A stretch of DNA of 44,936 nt from Phenylobacterium sp. RIFCSPHIGHO2_01_FULL_69_31 (GCF_001824475.1 NZ_MHXN01000046.1:1-44936), one strand, 5' to 3'. Positions 16,132-26,860 are shown, numbered from the stretch's first letter. Numbers and translations: made by a program. The notes: generated from the sequence alone by a model not told the origin.

Positions 16132-17057
16132 GCCTTGAGACCGGCCAGGAAGTCGTGGCTGATCCTGGCCGCCTCGATGCGCGGGCGGGCGAACGGCGGC
16201 TCCTGCTCCACATAGAAGCCGCGCACGCCGGCGGCGTAGGCCGCGGGCAGCAGGGTGGTCCAGGGCAGCTTGCCCGAACCCACCTCGGTCGGGTCCATCT
16301 TCAGCGCGAAGTTGGGCTGCGTTTCCGACTTGATGTCTTTCACATGCATCAGGCTGACCCGGCCCTTGTACCGCTGGAGCAGGGTCGCGGGGTCGAGGCC
16401 CGCTGCAGCCACCCAGCCGACGTCGATCTCGAAGGTCACCAGCGCAGGGTCGGTCTTCTCAAACAGGATCTCCATGCCGTTGGTCGAGCCCAGCGGCGCG
16501 AATTCGAAGTTGTGGTTGTGGTAGCCGAGCTTGATCCCCGACTTCGCCAGCACGACGGCCTTCTCGTTGAGGAAGTCTGCGTTGGCTTTCCAGTCGTCGG
16601 CCGTGAGCAGGGTCAGGGCCTTGCGCCAGTCGCCTCCGGCCGCCTGGATCTGCTGGTTCGAGACCAACGGGCTCGGCATGACGGCGTACTTCACGCCGAT
16701 GGCGCTGAGGTCGTCCGCGAGCTTGGCAAGGTCGCCGTCGAGCTGGCCGCGCCCCTGCACGTGAATGCTGGCGCAGGTGACCCCCGCGGCGTCCAGGGCA
16801 GCCCGCATCTGAACGCCAGACCGACCCAGGAGGCCCTGCAGCTCGATCGACCGGTAGCCGACGCCGGCCACCGCCTTCAGCGTGCCCTCCAGGTCCTTCG
16901 CCGCGTCGGGGGCCAGGGTGTACAGCTGGATCCCGATGAGCAGGCCGTGACGCTTGAAGAACGGCTGGGCCGCCGCCGAGGCGCCGCCTGCCGTCATGGT
17001 CGCCAGGCCGGCCGCGAGGAAGGCGCGCCTGTGAAGTTCGGGCGAGATGGGGCGCAA
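16128..17057 (-). CDS. Tat-exported sugar isomerase/epimerase-like TIM-barrel protein
   Basis: This is 309 residues from TTG 17057, with AAGGAG upstream. The N-terminus is a Tat-type signal, HRRAFLAAGLATMTAGGASA, ending near residue 31. The rest is a xylose-isomerase-like barrel: GIQLYTL at the start, GIKLGYHNHNFEFAPLG (His/Asn/Glu), VTFEIDVGWVAAAGLDP (Asp), RVSLMHVKDI (His/Asp) and GFYVEQEPPF (Glu). Export of this normally cytoplasmic fold indicates that keto-sugar isomerisation or cleavage occurs in the periplasm. It is coupled by a GTGA overlap to the Gfo/Idh/MocA gene. Confidence 0.87.
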   Translation of the reverse strand: MRPISPELHRRAFLAAGLATMTAGGASAAAQPFFKRHGLLIGIQLYTLAPDAAKDLEGTLKAVAGVGYRSIELQGLLGRSGVQMRAALDAAGVTCASIHVQGRGQLDGDLAKLADDLSAIGVKYAVMPSPLVSNQQIQAAGGDWRKALTLLTADDWKANADFLNEKAVVLAKSGIKLGYHNHNFEFAPLGSTNGMEILFEKTDPALVTFEIDVGWVAAAGLDPATLLQRYKGRVSLMHVKDIKSETQPNFALKMDPTEVGSGKLPWTTLLPAAYAAGVRGFYVEQEPPFARPRIEAARISHDFLAGLKA

Positions 17058-17082
17058 GGGACGTCTCCTTCGGTTACCGGGC

Positions 17083-18300
17083 TCATGCGACGGCCGCGGA
17101 TTCGGGCGCCCGGGTCGGCGGGCGGAAGAAAAGGGCCAGCAACAGGACGGCGACCAACGCCATCCCGGTCGGGACCAGGAACAGGCTCTGGTAGTCGACC
17201 GCGCCGGTGGCGGGGTCCTTCAGCCGGCCCATCAGGGTGGGGAAGAGGAAGCTCGCCACCACATTGCCGACGCCCAGGATCAGCAGGTTGAAAAGGCCCT
17301 GGGCGCTGGAGCGGACGTCCTTGGGGAAGGCGGCGTCCACGAAGATGTACACGGTGGCGAAGAAGAACGCGTAGCAGACGCCGTGCAGCAGCTGGACGGC
17401 GACGATGGTCGGCACGCTGTCGGCGGCGAAGGCGAAGACGGCGAACCGGGCGGCGTGGCCCAGGATCCCGATGATCATCGTGATCTTCCAGCCCACCCGG
17501 ATCAGCACGCCGCCCAGGACGAACATGGTCACGATCTCGGCCAGCTGGCCGAGGCTGAGCACCACCATGCTGAGGTTTCCGGCGATGCCGACGCGGTCGG
17601 TCAGGAAGGCGTCGGCCATCACGAAGTAGCCGTTGTGGATGACGCTATCGATGAAGGTGACCAGGAACAGCACGGCCACGAACGGCACGCGCAGCAGCCG
17701 GATCGCCTCACGCCAGGCGAGAGGGTCGGCCCCGGCGGCGTCCTTCTTCGGCGGCGTGTGCGGCAGGGTCAGGCTGTAGGCGGCGAGCGCGAACGATACG
17801 ATGGCGGCGACCAGGAAGATCCACCGCACCTGCTCGGGCCCGGCCTGGGCGCCCAGCAGGAAAACGAACGGCCAGGAGACCAGCATCCAGCCGATGGTGC
17901 CCCCCATCCGGACCGCGCCGAAGTCCTTGGCCGGGTCCGCCAGGTTGGCGAAGGCGATGGAGTTGGAGACCGACAGCGTCGGCACATAGACGAAGCTGAA
18001 GACCAGGTAGCAGGCGAAGAAGGGCCAGAAGTCCGTCGCGAAGGCGCAGCCGATCAGGGCCAGGCCGCCGATCAGGTGGCTGGCCGCCATGAACCGCTCC
18101 GCGGCGAAGTTGCGGTCCGCGAACTGGTTCGAAAAGAAGATTCCCGCCAGGGCCGCGAAACCCCAGGAACTGCCCACCAGCGACTGCTGCCAGGGGGCGA
18201 ACCCCAGCATGCCCATGTAGGGGAACAGCTTCGGCGCCCAGGCGCCCCAGACGGCGAGCTGGAGCACCATCATCAGGAAAAGCCGCGCCTGCTGCGTCAT
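17083..18300 (-). CDS. MFS permease, nucleoside/sugar H+ symporter type
   Basis: This is 405 residues with about 12 hydrophobic helices. The start MTQQARLFLMMVLQLAVWGAW, the GFAALAGIFFSNQFADRNFA loop and the MGGTIGWMLVSWPFVFLLGA segment resemble the nucleoside:H+ symporter branch (NupG/XapB) of the major facilitator superfamily. Members of this branch are often found in sugar-catabolism clusters. GGGAGG precedes the ATG. It is the first gene of the minus-strand operon and divergent from the LacI gene. The exact-match operator lies 64 bp upstream. It likely imports the sugar or keto-sugar released in the periplasm. Confidence 0.87.
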   Translation of the reverse strand: MTQQARLFLMMVLQLAVWGAWAPKLFPYMGMLGFAPWQQSLVGSSWGFAALAGIFFSNQFADRNFAAERFMAASHLIGGLALIGCAFATDFWPFFACYLVFSFVYVPTLSVSNSIAFANLADPAKDFGAVRMGGTIGWMLVSWPFVFLLGAQAGPEQVRWIFLVAAIVSFALAAYSLTLPHTPPKKDAAGADPLAWREAIRLLRVPFVAVLFLVTFIDSVIHNGYFVMADAFLTDRVGIAGNLSMVVLSLGQLAEIVTMFVLGGVLIRVGWKITMIIGILGHAARFAVFAFAADSVPTIVAVQLLHGVCYAFFFATVYIFVDAAFPKDVRSSAQGLFNLLILGVGNVVASFLFPTLMGRLKDPATGAVDYQSLFLVPTGMALVAVLLLALFFRPPTRAPESAAVA

Positions 18301-18363
18301 GCCCCTGGCCCCTCCCGACAGGCCCGCGGCGAGGCGCTCTTACGTGGGCCTGCGTCCGCTCGA

Positions 18364-18377
18364 TGTAATCGATTTCA
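18364..18377. promoter_or_regulatory. LacI-type operator between the MFS operon and lacI-family gene
   Basis: TGTAATCGATTTCA is exactly the reverse complement of the site at 13065-13078. The dyad is centred on 18370/18371. It lies in the 175-bp gap between the MFS operon start (18300, minus) and the LacI-family gene start (18476, plus), so autoregulation plus operon control is likely. Confidence 0.82.
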
Positions 18378-18475
18378 GGGATAGCAAAGCCCTTCGACGC
18401 AGGCAACCGGCGCGCGGTGCACGCGATGGGCAGCCTGCGTCTTGTGTTGGTCGTCGCGGGTCGCCAGTGTCCGGC

Positions 18476-19480
18476 ATGGCCACGATTCAGGACGTCGCCC
18501 GGAGCGCCGGGGTCTCCACCGCGACGGTCTCGCGGGTGCTGAGCACGCCCGAGCTGGTGGCCGAGCCCACGCGGCTGCGGGTCATGACCGCGGTCACCGC
18601 CCTGGGCTATGCGCCGAACATGGCCGCCAAGATGCTGCGGACGCTCCGGACCGAGAAGATCCTGGTGACGGTGCCCGACATCTCGAACCCCTTCTTCTCC
18701 CAGGTGATCCGGGGCGTGGAGCAGGCCGCCCAGGACGCCGGTTATTCGGTGCTGCTGGGCGACACTCGCCATGAGCCGGAACGCGAGGAACGCTACGGCG
18801 AGATGCTGCGGCGCAAGGAGGCGGACGGCCTGATCTTCCTCGGCCACCGCCTACCGGACTCGCTCACCGACATGATGCAGGCCCAGGGCCCGCGCGCCCC
18901 GATCGTCAACGGCTGCGAATTCAGCCCCGACCTCGCCGTCTCCAGCGCCCACATCGACAACGAGCGCGCCGCCGCCGAGGCCATGGAGCATCTCTATGGC
19001 CTCGGCCACAGCCGCATCGGCGTGATTACAGGCCCGCTGGCCAGCCCCATCAGCCGCGACCGCCTCGCCGGGGTGCACACCGCCGCCGGCGCGCGGGGCC
19101 AGGACGCAGGCTTGCGCATCGCCACCGGCGACTTCTCCATCGAGTCCGGCGTGCGCGAGACCCTGGCTCTGCTGGACGGGGACCCGTCGCTAACTGCCCT
19201 GTTCTGTTTCTCGGACGAGATGGCCATGGGCGCGCTGGACGCCCTGCGGCAGAAGGGGCTGCGGTGCCCGCAGGACGTCTCGCTGGTGGGTTTCGACGAC
19301 ATCCGCTTCGCCAAGCACCTGAACCCCGCGCTGACCACGGTCGCCCAGCCGATGGAACAGCTGGGCCAGGAGGCAGTGCGCCTGCTGCTGGACATCTTCG
19401 CGGGCCGCAGCCAGGACTTCCAGCAGGTCACTCTCCACCACCGCCTGGTGGTCCGCGACAGCACGGCGCGCGCGCCCTAG
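18476..19480 (+). CDS. LacI/GalR-family repressor of the glycoside cluster
   Basis: This is 334 residues. The N-terminal LacI helix-turn-helix is MATIQDVARSAGVSTATVSR, followed by the hinge-helix region NMAAKMLRTLRTEKI. The periplasmic-binding-protein-like effector domain has VTVPDISNPFFSQVIRGVEQ, the HLYGLGHSRIGVITGP segment, FCFSDEMAMGALDALR and VSLVGFDDIRFAKHLNPALT, all standard for sugar-responsive LacI regulators. A GTG nine bases upstream is an alternative start. The matching operators at 7688, 13065 and 18364 define its probable regulon. The effector is presumably a pathway sugar. Its stop overlaps the convergent hutC stop by 4 bp. Confidence 0.93.
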   Translation: MATIQDVARSAGVSTATVSRVLSTPELVAEPTRLRVMTAVTALGYAPNMAAKMLRTLRTEKILVTVPDISNPFFSQVIRGVEQAAQDAGYSVLLGDTRHEPEREERYGEMLRRKEADGLIFLGHRLPDSLTDMMQAQGPRAPIVNGCEFSPDLAVSSAHIDNERAAAEAMEHLYGLGHSRIGVITGPLASPISRDRLAGVHTAAGARGQDAGLRIATGDFSIESGVRETLALLDGDPSLTALFCFSDEMAMGALDALRQKGLRCPQDVSLVGFDDIRFAKHLNPALTTVAQPMEQLGQEAVRLLLDIFAGRSQDFQQVTLHHRLVVRDSTARAP

Positions 19481-20196
19481 GCCGCCTCGCCCCGCGGGGC
19501 GAAGCGGGCGACGAGATCATAGGCCTCGCCCGGGAAGGTCAGCCGCACATGGGTGATGCGGTCGTCGCCGCGCCAGGTCCGGCGCTCCAGCACCAGGCAG
19601 GCTGCAGTGGGGGCGATGCCGAGGGTCGCGGCCACCGGCTTCTGGACGTTGGCGGCGCTGATCCGGTGCTCGGCCTCGGTCCAGGGAACGTGGCCCAGCA
19701 GCCAGCCGCCCGGCGGGGTCGCGGCGAAGTCTGCGTCGGCCGCCTCGGGCGCGGCGTCCAGGTTGATCAGGCGCTCCTCCAACGCGAAAGGCCGGCCGCT
19801 GGCCCGGTGCAGGCAGCGCAGCGCGAGCACCTGGGCTGGGCCGTCCAGGCCGAGCTCGGCCGCCTCCTGAGCGGTGGCGATCCGCACGGTCCGCGACAGC
19901 AGCTCATAGCCATAGGGCTCGCCCCGGGTGCTGACCTCGGCGGCGATATCGGGGATGTCGAGGACGACCGAATGGATCCGCGGCCGGGCGACGAACGAGC
20001 CGGCCTTGCGGCGGCGCACGATCAGCCCCTGTTCCGCCAGGGGCGCCAGGGCCTTGTTCACGGTCATCCGCGAGCAGCCGTATTCGGCCATCAGCTCATG
20101 CTCGGCCGGCACCCGGTGGCCCGGCGGCCAGGCGCCGGACAGGATGCGCTCGGAGATCTCGGCGCGGATGCGCCGGTGCAGGCTGGCCTCGCTCAT
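19477..20196 (-). CDS. hutC: Histidine utilisation repressor HutC, GntR family
   Basis: This is 239 residues from ATG 20196, overlapping the hutF stop (ATGA). The N-terminal GntR winged helix has the sequence RIRAEISERILSGAWPPGHR and VPAEHELMAEYGCSRMTVNK. The C-terminal UTRA effector domain shows RCLHRASGRPFALEERLINL, HRISAANVQKPVAATLGI and CLVLERRTWRGDDRITHVRL. HutC represses hut operons and is released by urocanate. It is downstream of hutF in the same transcript, facing away from hutIHGUD, with the operator at the shared promoter, so it is autoregulated. Confidence 0.95.
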   Translation of the reverse strand: MSEASLHRRIRAEISERILSGAWPPGHRVPAEHELMAEYGCSRMTVNKALAPLAEQGLIVRRRKAGSFVARPRIHSVVLDIPDIAAEVSTRGEPYGYELLSRTVRIATAQEAAELGLDGPAQVLALRCLHRASGRPFALEERLINLDAAPEAADADFAATPPGGWLLGHVPWTEAEHRISAANVQKPVAATLGIAPTAACLVLERRTWRGDDRITHVRLTFPGEAYDLVARFAPRGEAA

Positions 20197-21551
20197 CGGC
20201 CCAGCAGCCCGGCCAGCGCCGCCCGGTAGCGCGCGGCGACGGGTTCGCGGGCGACGTGGCGGCCATCCTCGACAACCCGCACGCCGCGCCGCCAGACGTG
20301 CTCGACGGGGCCGCCCGCGAAGATCCGGCTGTCGAGCCACGCATCGCCCGATCGCGCAGCGAAGGCTTCGTGGCCCGTCGGGAAGCTCACGATGTCGGAG
20401 GTGGCACCCACCGCCAGGCCCGGCGCCTGCGGAACCCCCACCGCCTGTCCGCCGCCGACGAGCGCGCCGCGGTAGAGCCGTCCGCCGGTGGACTCCCCCT
20501 CCCGGCCGGCCAGGACGTTACGCGCCCTCCGGGTCAGGCGCTGGCCGTATTCCAGGAGACGCAGTTCCTCGGCCGCGTCTATCCGGACGTTGGAATCGGA
20601 GCCGACGCCGAAGGCCCCGCCCTCCGCCAGGTAGCGGGCCGCCGGGAAGACGCCATCGCCCAGGTTGGCTTCGGTGATCGGGCACAGGCCGGCCACGGCG
20701 CCCCGGCTCGCCATCCTGCAGCGCTCTCCCTCGGTGACGTGGGTGGCATGGACCAGGCACCAGCGATCGTCGACCGCGAACCGGTCCTGCAGCCATTCCA
20801 CCGGCCGCGCGCCGCTCCAGGCCCGGCAGTCGTCGACCTCCTTCACCTGTTCGGCGATGTGGATGTGGACGGGGCCGGCGATGGCGGCGACCGCGCGCAG
20901 CTCGTGCTCCGTGACCGCGCGCAGGCTGTGCGGCGCGACGCCGACCACCGCGTCCGGCAGCCCGGCGACCGCGGCTTGCGACGCCTCGTGCAGGCGCGCG
21001 TAGCCCTCCAAGCTGTTGACGAACCGCCTCTGCCCCGGCGCGGGCGGCGCGCCGCCGAACCCTGAGTGGGCGTAGAAGACCGGCAGCAGGGTCAGGCCGA
21101 TACCGGTCGTTTCGGCGGCGGCGGCGATCCGGACGGCCATCTCGCCGATATCGGCATAGGGCCGCCCGTCGGGGCCGTGGTGCAGGTAGTGGAACTCGCC
21201 TACCCGTGTGAAGCCGCTCTCCAGCATCTCGACGAAGGCCTGGGCGGCGATGGCTTCCACGTCGTCCGGCGTGAGGTCGGCCACGAAGCGGTACATCAGC
21301 TCGCGCCAGGTCCAGAAGCTGTCGCCCTCCGGTCCCCGGAGCTCGGTCAGGCCGGCCATGGCGCGCTGGAATGCGTGGCTGTGCAGATTCGGAAGGCCGG
21401 GCGCAGCGATCCCGCCGCGCGCGTCGCCGGCCTGCGGGTCGGCCCCCGCAGCGATCGCCGAGATCGCGCCGCTGGCGGTCTCAATCCGCACGCGTTCGGC
21501 CCAGCCGTCGGGCAGGAGGGCGTGTTCGAACCAGAGCGCAGGGTCGGCCAT
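20193..21551 (-). CDS. hutF: Formimidoylglutamate deiminase HutF
   Basis: This is 452 residues of the amidohydrolase superfamily. The metal motif is NLHSHAFQ (His57, His59), with GPVHIHIAEQVKEVDDC carrying a further His, CLVHATHVTEGE, and GVGSDSNVRIDAAEELRLLE with the catalytic Asp. The last is characteristic of HutF. It releases ammonia from N-formimino-L-glutamate, giving N-formyl-L-glutamate for HutG. It is the first gene of hutFC, divergent from hutIHGUD. Presence of HutF with HutG shows that the five-step route is used instead of the formiminoglutamase route. Confidence 0.95.
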   Translation of the reverse strand: MADPALWFEHALLPDGWAERVRIETASGAISAIAAGADPQAGDARGGIAAPGLPNLHSHAFQRAMAGLTELRGPEGDSFWTWRELMYRFVADLTPDDVEAIAAQAFVEMLESGFTRVGEFHYLHHGPDGRPYADIGEMAVRIAAAAETTGIGLTLLPVFYAHSGFGGAPPAPGQRRFVNSLEGYARLHEASQAAVAGLPDAVVGVAPHSLRAVTEHELRAVAAIAGPVHIHIAEQVKEVDDCRAWSGARPVEWLQDRFAVDDRWCLVHATHVTEGERCRMASRGAVAGLCPITEANLGDGVFPAARYLAEGGAFGVGSDSNVRIDAAEELRLLEYGQRLTRRARNVLAGREGESTGGRLYRGALVGGGQAVGVPQAPGLAVGATSDIVSFPTGHEAFAARSGDAWLDSRIFAGGPVEHVWRRGVRVVEDGRHVAREPVAARYRAALAGLLGR

Positions 21552-21591
21552 GACGTTTCCTCAGCCGCGTCGCGGGCGCTCGCAAGCGCCA

Positions 21592-21610
21592 ATTATGTCT
21601 ATACAATAAT
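21592..21610. promoter_or_regulatory. HutC-like operator with embedded divergent -10 elements
   Basis: The A/T-rich stretch ATTATGTCTATACAATAAT stands in the gap between hutF (start 21551, minus) and hutI (start 21656, plus). Its core TGTCTATACA (21596-21605) is a near-palindrome of the TGT-N4-ACA type used by HutC/GntR regulators. TACAAT (21602-21607, plus) and CATAAT (21597-21592, minus) look like -10 boxes for the two operons, so a bound repressor would cover both. Confidence 0.6.
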
Positions 21611-21655
21611 GAGGCCTGAGGCTAGGTTGCCGCCCGGATCTGACGGGAGGCTTCG

Positions 21656-22861
21656 TTGCGCTGCGACCGGCTCTGGCGGAACGCCCGCCTCGCCACCCTC
21701 GCCCCGGCTATGCCGGGCCTGGGCGTCGTCGAGCGCGGGGCGGTGGCGAGCCTGGAGGGCCGCATCGCCTGGGTCGGGCCGGAGGCCGACGCGCCCGCGT
21801 TCGAGGCGCGCCAGACCCTCGACTGTGAAGGCCGCTGGATCACGCCTGGCCTGATCGATCCGCACACGCATCTGGTGTTCGGCGGCGACCGCGCCCACGA
21901 GTTCGAGCTGCGCCTGGCCGGCGCCTCCTACGAAGAGATCGCCCGCGCCGGTGGGGGCATCGTCTCGACCATGGCGGCTACCCGCGCCGCCACCGAAGAC
22001 GAGCTCATCGCCCAGGCCCTGCCCCGCCTGGACGCCCTGCTCGCCGAGGGCGTCACGACCGTCGAGGTCAAGTCGGGCTATGGCCTGTCGCTGGCCGACG
22101 AGGGGAAGTCCCTGCGGGCCGCCCGGCGCCTGGGCGAGGTCCGGCCGGTCACGGTCACCGCCACGTTCCTGGGCGCCCACGCTCTGCCCCCTGAGTTCAA
22201 GGGCGATCCGGACGGCTACATCGACCTGGTCTGCCGGGAGATGATCCCCGCCGTCGCCGCGGAGGGCCTTGCGGACGCCATCGACGCCTTCTGCGAGGGG
22301 ATCGGCTTCACGCCCGCCCAGACCCGCCGCGTCTTCGACGCCGCCACGGCGCACGGCCTGCCGGTGAAGCTCCACGCCGAACAGCTTTCGAACCTGCACG
22401 GTGCGGCCCTGGCGGCCGAGTTCGGCGCGCTGTCGGCCGACCATCTCGAACACCTGGACGAGGCCGGAATCGAGGCCATGGCCCGGGCCGGGACCGTGGC
22501 GACGCTGCTGCCCGGCGCCTACTACTTCGTCCGCGAGACCCGGCCGCCGCCCATCGCGTCCCTGCGCGCCGCCGGCGTGCCGTTGGCCCTGGCCACTGAC
22601 TGCAACCCCGGCACCTCGCCGCTCACCTCGCTGCTGCTGACGATGAACATGGGCGCGACCCTGTTCCGGCTGACGGTGGACGAGTGCCTGGCCGGCGTCA
22701 CCCGCGAGGCCGCCCGCGCCCTGGGCCGCCTGCGCGACACCGGCACGCTCGAGGCCGGCAAGGCCTGCGACCTCGCCATCTGGGACATCGAGCGCCCTGC
22801 CGAGCTCGTCTACCGGATGGGCTTCAACCCCCTGCATACTCGCGTCTGGAGAGGCCTTTGA
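21656..22861 (+). CDS. hutI: Imidazolonepropionase HutI
   Basis: This is 401 residues starting at TTG 21656, with GGGAGG (21645-21650) 5 nt upstream. It is in the amidohydrolase superfamily. Metal motif DPHTHLVFGG (His70, His72), VEVKSGYGLS, LHAEQLSNLHGAAL with its His, DHLEH, and the terminal LALATDCNPGTSP with the catalytic Asp are all HutI signatures. It hydrolyses 4-imidazolone-5-propionate to N-formimino-L-glutamate. It heads the plus-strand hut operon and overlaps hutH by 4 bp (TTGA). Confidence 0.95.
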   Translation: MRCDRLWRNARLATLAPAMPGLGVVERGAVASLEGRIAWVGPEADAPAFEARQTLDCEGRWITPGLIDPHTHLVFGGDRAHEFELRLAGASYEEIARAGGGIVSTMAATRAATEDELIAQALPRLDALLAEGVTTVEVKSGYGLSLADEGKSLRAARRLGEVRPVTVTATFLGAHALPPEFKGDPDGYIDLVCREMIPAVAAEGLADAIDAFCEGIGFTPAQTRRVFDAATAHGLPVKLHAEQLSNLHGAALAAEFGALSADHLEHLDEAGIEAMARAGTVATLLPGAYYFVRETRPPPIASLRAAGVPLALATDCNPGTSPLTSLLLTMNMGATLFRLTVDECLAGVTREAARALGRLRDTGTLEAGKACDLAIWDIERPAELVYRMGFNPLHTRVWRGL

Positions 22862-24387
22862 ACGACGTCCTGCTGGTTCCCGGCGACACCCCGCTCGCCG
22901 ACTGGCGCGAGATCTATCGCGGCGCGTCCGTGCGCCTGCCCGCCTCCGCGGCAGGCCCGATCGCCGAGAGCTCGGCGGCGGTGCAGCGCATCCTGGCCAA
23001 GGGCGAACCGGTCTATGGGATCAACACCGGCTTCGGGAAGCTGGCCAGCGTGCGGATCGACGCGGCCGACCTCGCCACCCTCCAGCGCAACATCGTCCTC
23101 TCCCACGCCGCCGGCACGGGCGAGCCGTCGCCCACGGCCATCGTGCGGCTGATGATGGCGCTGAAGCTGGCCAGCCTGGCCCAGGGCGCCTCGGGCGTGC
23201 GGCCGGCCACCATCGCCCTCCTCGAAAAGATGATCGTCGCGGGCCTGACGCCGGTGGTCCCCGCGCAAGGATCGGTCGGCGCATCCGGCGACCTCGCGCC
23301 GCTGGCGCATATGGCGGCGGCCATGATCGGCGTGGGCGAGATCGAGGTGGGCGGCGCGCGCCAGCCGGCGGACATGGCCTTGCGCGCCTCGGGCCTCGCG
23401 CCACTGGCGCTCGGCCCCAAAGAGGGCCTGGCCCTGCTCAACGGCACCCAGTTCTCGACGGCCAACGCCCTGGCCGGCCTGTTCGAGGCCGAGCGCCTGC
23501 TGCAGACCGCGCTGGTGACCGGGGCGCTGTCGACCGAGGCGGCCAAGGGCTCGGACACGCCCTTCGACCACCGCATCCACGCCCTGCGCCGCCAGCCGGG
23601 GCAGATCGAGGCCGGGGACGCCTTGCGCGCGCTGATGTCCGGTTCGGCGATCCGCGCCTCGCACCTGAAGGACGACGAGCGGGTGCAGGACCCGTACTGC
23701 CTGCGCTGCCAGCCGCAGGTGATGGGCGCGGCGCTCGACGTCCTGCGCCAGGCGGCCACGACCCTCGGCTACGAAGCCAACGGCGTCTCGGACAACCCGC
23801 TGATCTTCGCCGACACCGACGAGGCGCTGTCGGGCGGCAACTTCCACGCCGAGCCGGTGGCCTTCGCCGCCGACATGATCGCCCTGGCCGTCTGCGAGAT
23901 CGGCTCCCTGGCCGAGCGGCGGATCGCCATGCTGGTGGATCCCGCACTCAGCGGCTTGCCGGCGTTCCTCACACCCAGGCCCGGCCTGAACTCGGGCTTC
24001 ATGATCCCGCAGGTGACCGCCGCGGCCCTGGTCTCGGAGAACAAGCAGCGCGCCTATCCCGCCAGCGTGGATTCCATTCCGACCTCGGCGAACCAGGAGG
24101 ACCACGTTTCCATGGCTGCCCATGGCGCCGCACGGCTGCTGCCGATGACCAGCAACGCCACCGCCGTGGTGGGGATCGAGCTACTGGCGGCCGCCCAGGG
24201 CTGCGACTTCCATGCGCCGCTGGCCTCCAGCCCGGCGCTGGAAGCGGTCCGGGCCCTGCTGCGCGCGCAGGTGCCCCATCTTACGGACGACCGTCACTTC
24301 CACCCGGACATGGAAGCCGCCAACGCCCTGGTCCGCTCAGGCGCGGTGACGGCCGCCGCGGGGCTGGCCCTGCCGGAGGTGGCATGA
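22858..24387 (+). CDS. hutH: Histidine ammonia-lyase HutH
   Basis: This is 509 residues starting with TTG 22858, whose codon overlaps the hutI stop. The Ala142-Ser143-Gly144 triad in GSVGASGDLAPLA forms the MIO cofactor. Other active-site segments are VYGINTGFGKLA (Tyr), QDPYCLRCQPQVMGA and NGVSDNPLIF. It eliminates ammonia from L-histidine to give urocanate. Length and motifs are normal. It is translationally coupled to its neighbours by 4-bp overlaps on both sides. Confidence 0.96.
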   Translation: MNDVLLVPGDTPLADWREIYRGASVRLPASAAGPIAESSAAVQRILAKGEPVYGINTGFGKLASVRIDAADLATLQRNIVLSHAAGTGEPSPTAIVRLMMALKLASLAQGASGVRPATIALLEKMIVAGLTPVVPAQGSVGASGDLAPLAHMAAAMIGVGEIEVGGARQPADMALRASGLAPLALGPKEGLALLNGTQFSTANALAGLFEAERLLQTALVTGALSTEAAKGSDTPFDHRIHALRRQPGQIEAGDALRALMSGSAIRASHLKDDERVQDPYCLRCQPQVMGAALDVLRQAATTLGYEANGVSDNPLIFADTDEALSGGNFHAEPVAFAADMIALAVCEIGSLAERRIAMLVDPALSGLPAFLTPRPGLNSGFMIPQVTAAALVSENKQRAYPASVDSIPTSANQEDHVSMAAHGAARLLPMTSNATAVVGIELLAAAQGCDFHAPLASSPALEAVRALLRAQVPHLTDDRHFHPDMEAANALVRSGAVTAAAGLALPEVA

Positions 24388-25192
24388 CCGACTGGCTGCA
24401 GATCCATCGCGGCGACGCGCCGCTGGTGATCAGCTTCCCGCATACCGGGACCGAGCTGCCGACCAACGTCGCGGCCCGCCTGATCTCGCCGTGGCTGGCC
24501 CGCAAGGACGCCGACTGGTGGATCGACCGGCTCTACGATTTCGCGCCCGGCATGGGCGCCACGACCATCCGCACAGCAATGAGCCGCACGGTCATCGACG
24601 TGAACCGCGACCCGTCCGGCGCCTCGCTGTACCCGGGCCAGGCCACGACCGGCCTCTGCCCCACCACGACCTTCGACGGAGAGCCGCTGTATAGGCGCGA
24701 CGGTCCGGACGAGGCCGAGATCGAGCGGCGGAGGGCGGAGTACTTCGAACCCTACCACGCCGCCTTGCAGGCCGAGCTCGACCGGCTGCGTGGGATCCAC
24801 GACAAGGTGGTGCTGTACGAGGCCCACTCGATACGCTCGGCCATCCCCAGGCTGTTCGACGGCCTCCTGCCCAACTTCAACATCGGCACGAACTCGGGCG
24901 CGAGCTGCGACGCCGCATTGGTGACGGCGGTCGAAGCCGCCTGCGACGCCAGCGAATTCAGCCGCGTCACGGACGGCCGGTTCAAGGGCGGGTGGACGAC
25001 CCGCCACTACGGCCGGCCCGCCGAAGGCGTCCATGCGATCCAGATGGAGCTCGCCTGCCGCGGCTACATGGACGAGCCGCCCGGCCTCCTGACCTCGGCC
25101 ATCTGGCCCACGCCATATGCTGCCGAGCGCGCAGCCCCGATGCGCGCCGCCCTCACCCGCGTCCTTCAAGCCTGCCTGGACTTCGCCAAAGC

Positions 25193-25196
<4 letters not shown>
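24384..25196 (+). CDS. hutG: N-formylglutamate deformylase HutG
   Basis: This is 270 residues beginning at an ATGA overlap with hutH. It belongs to the N-formylglutamate amidohydrolase family (EC 3.5.1.68 type): PLVISFPHTGTELP near the start with the metal His, KDADWWIDRLYDFAPGMG, SRTVIDVNRDPSGASLYPGQ and KVVLYEAHSIRS. It hydrolyses N-formyl-L-glutamate to glutamate and formate, the final step of the pathway that begins with HutH. It is not related to the arginase-like formiminoglutamase of enteric bacteria. Confidence 0.94.
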
Positions 25197-26859
<1,663 letters not shown>

Positions 26860-26860
<1 letters not shown>

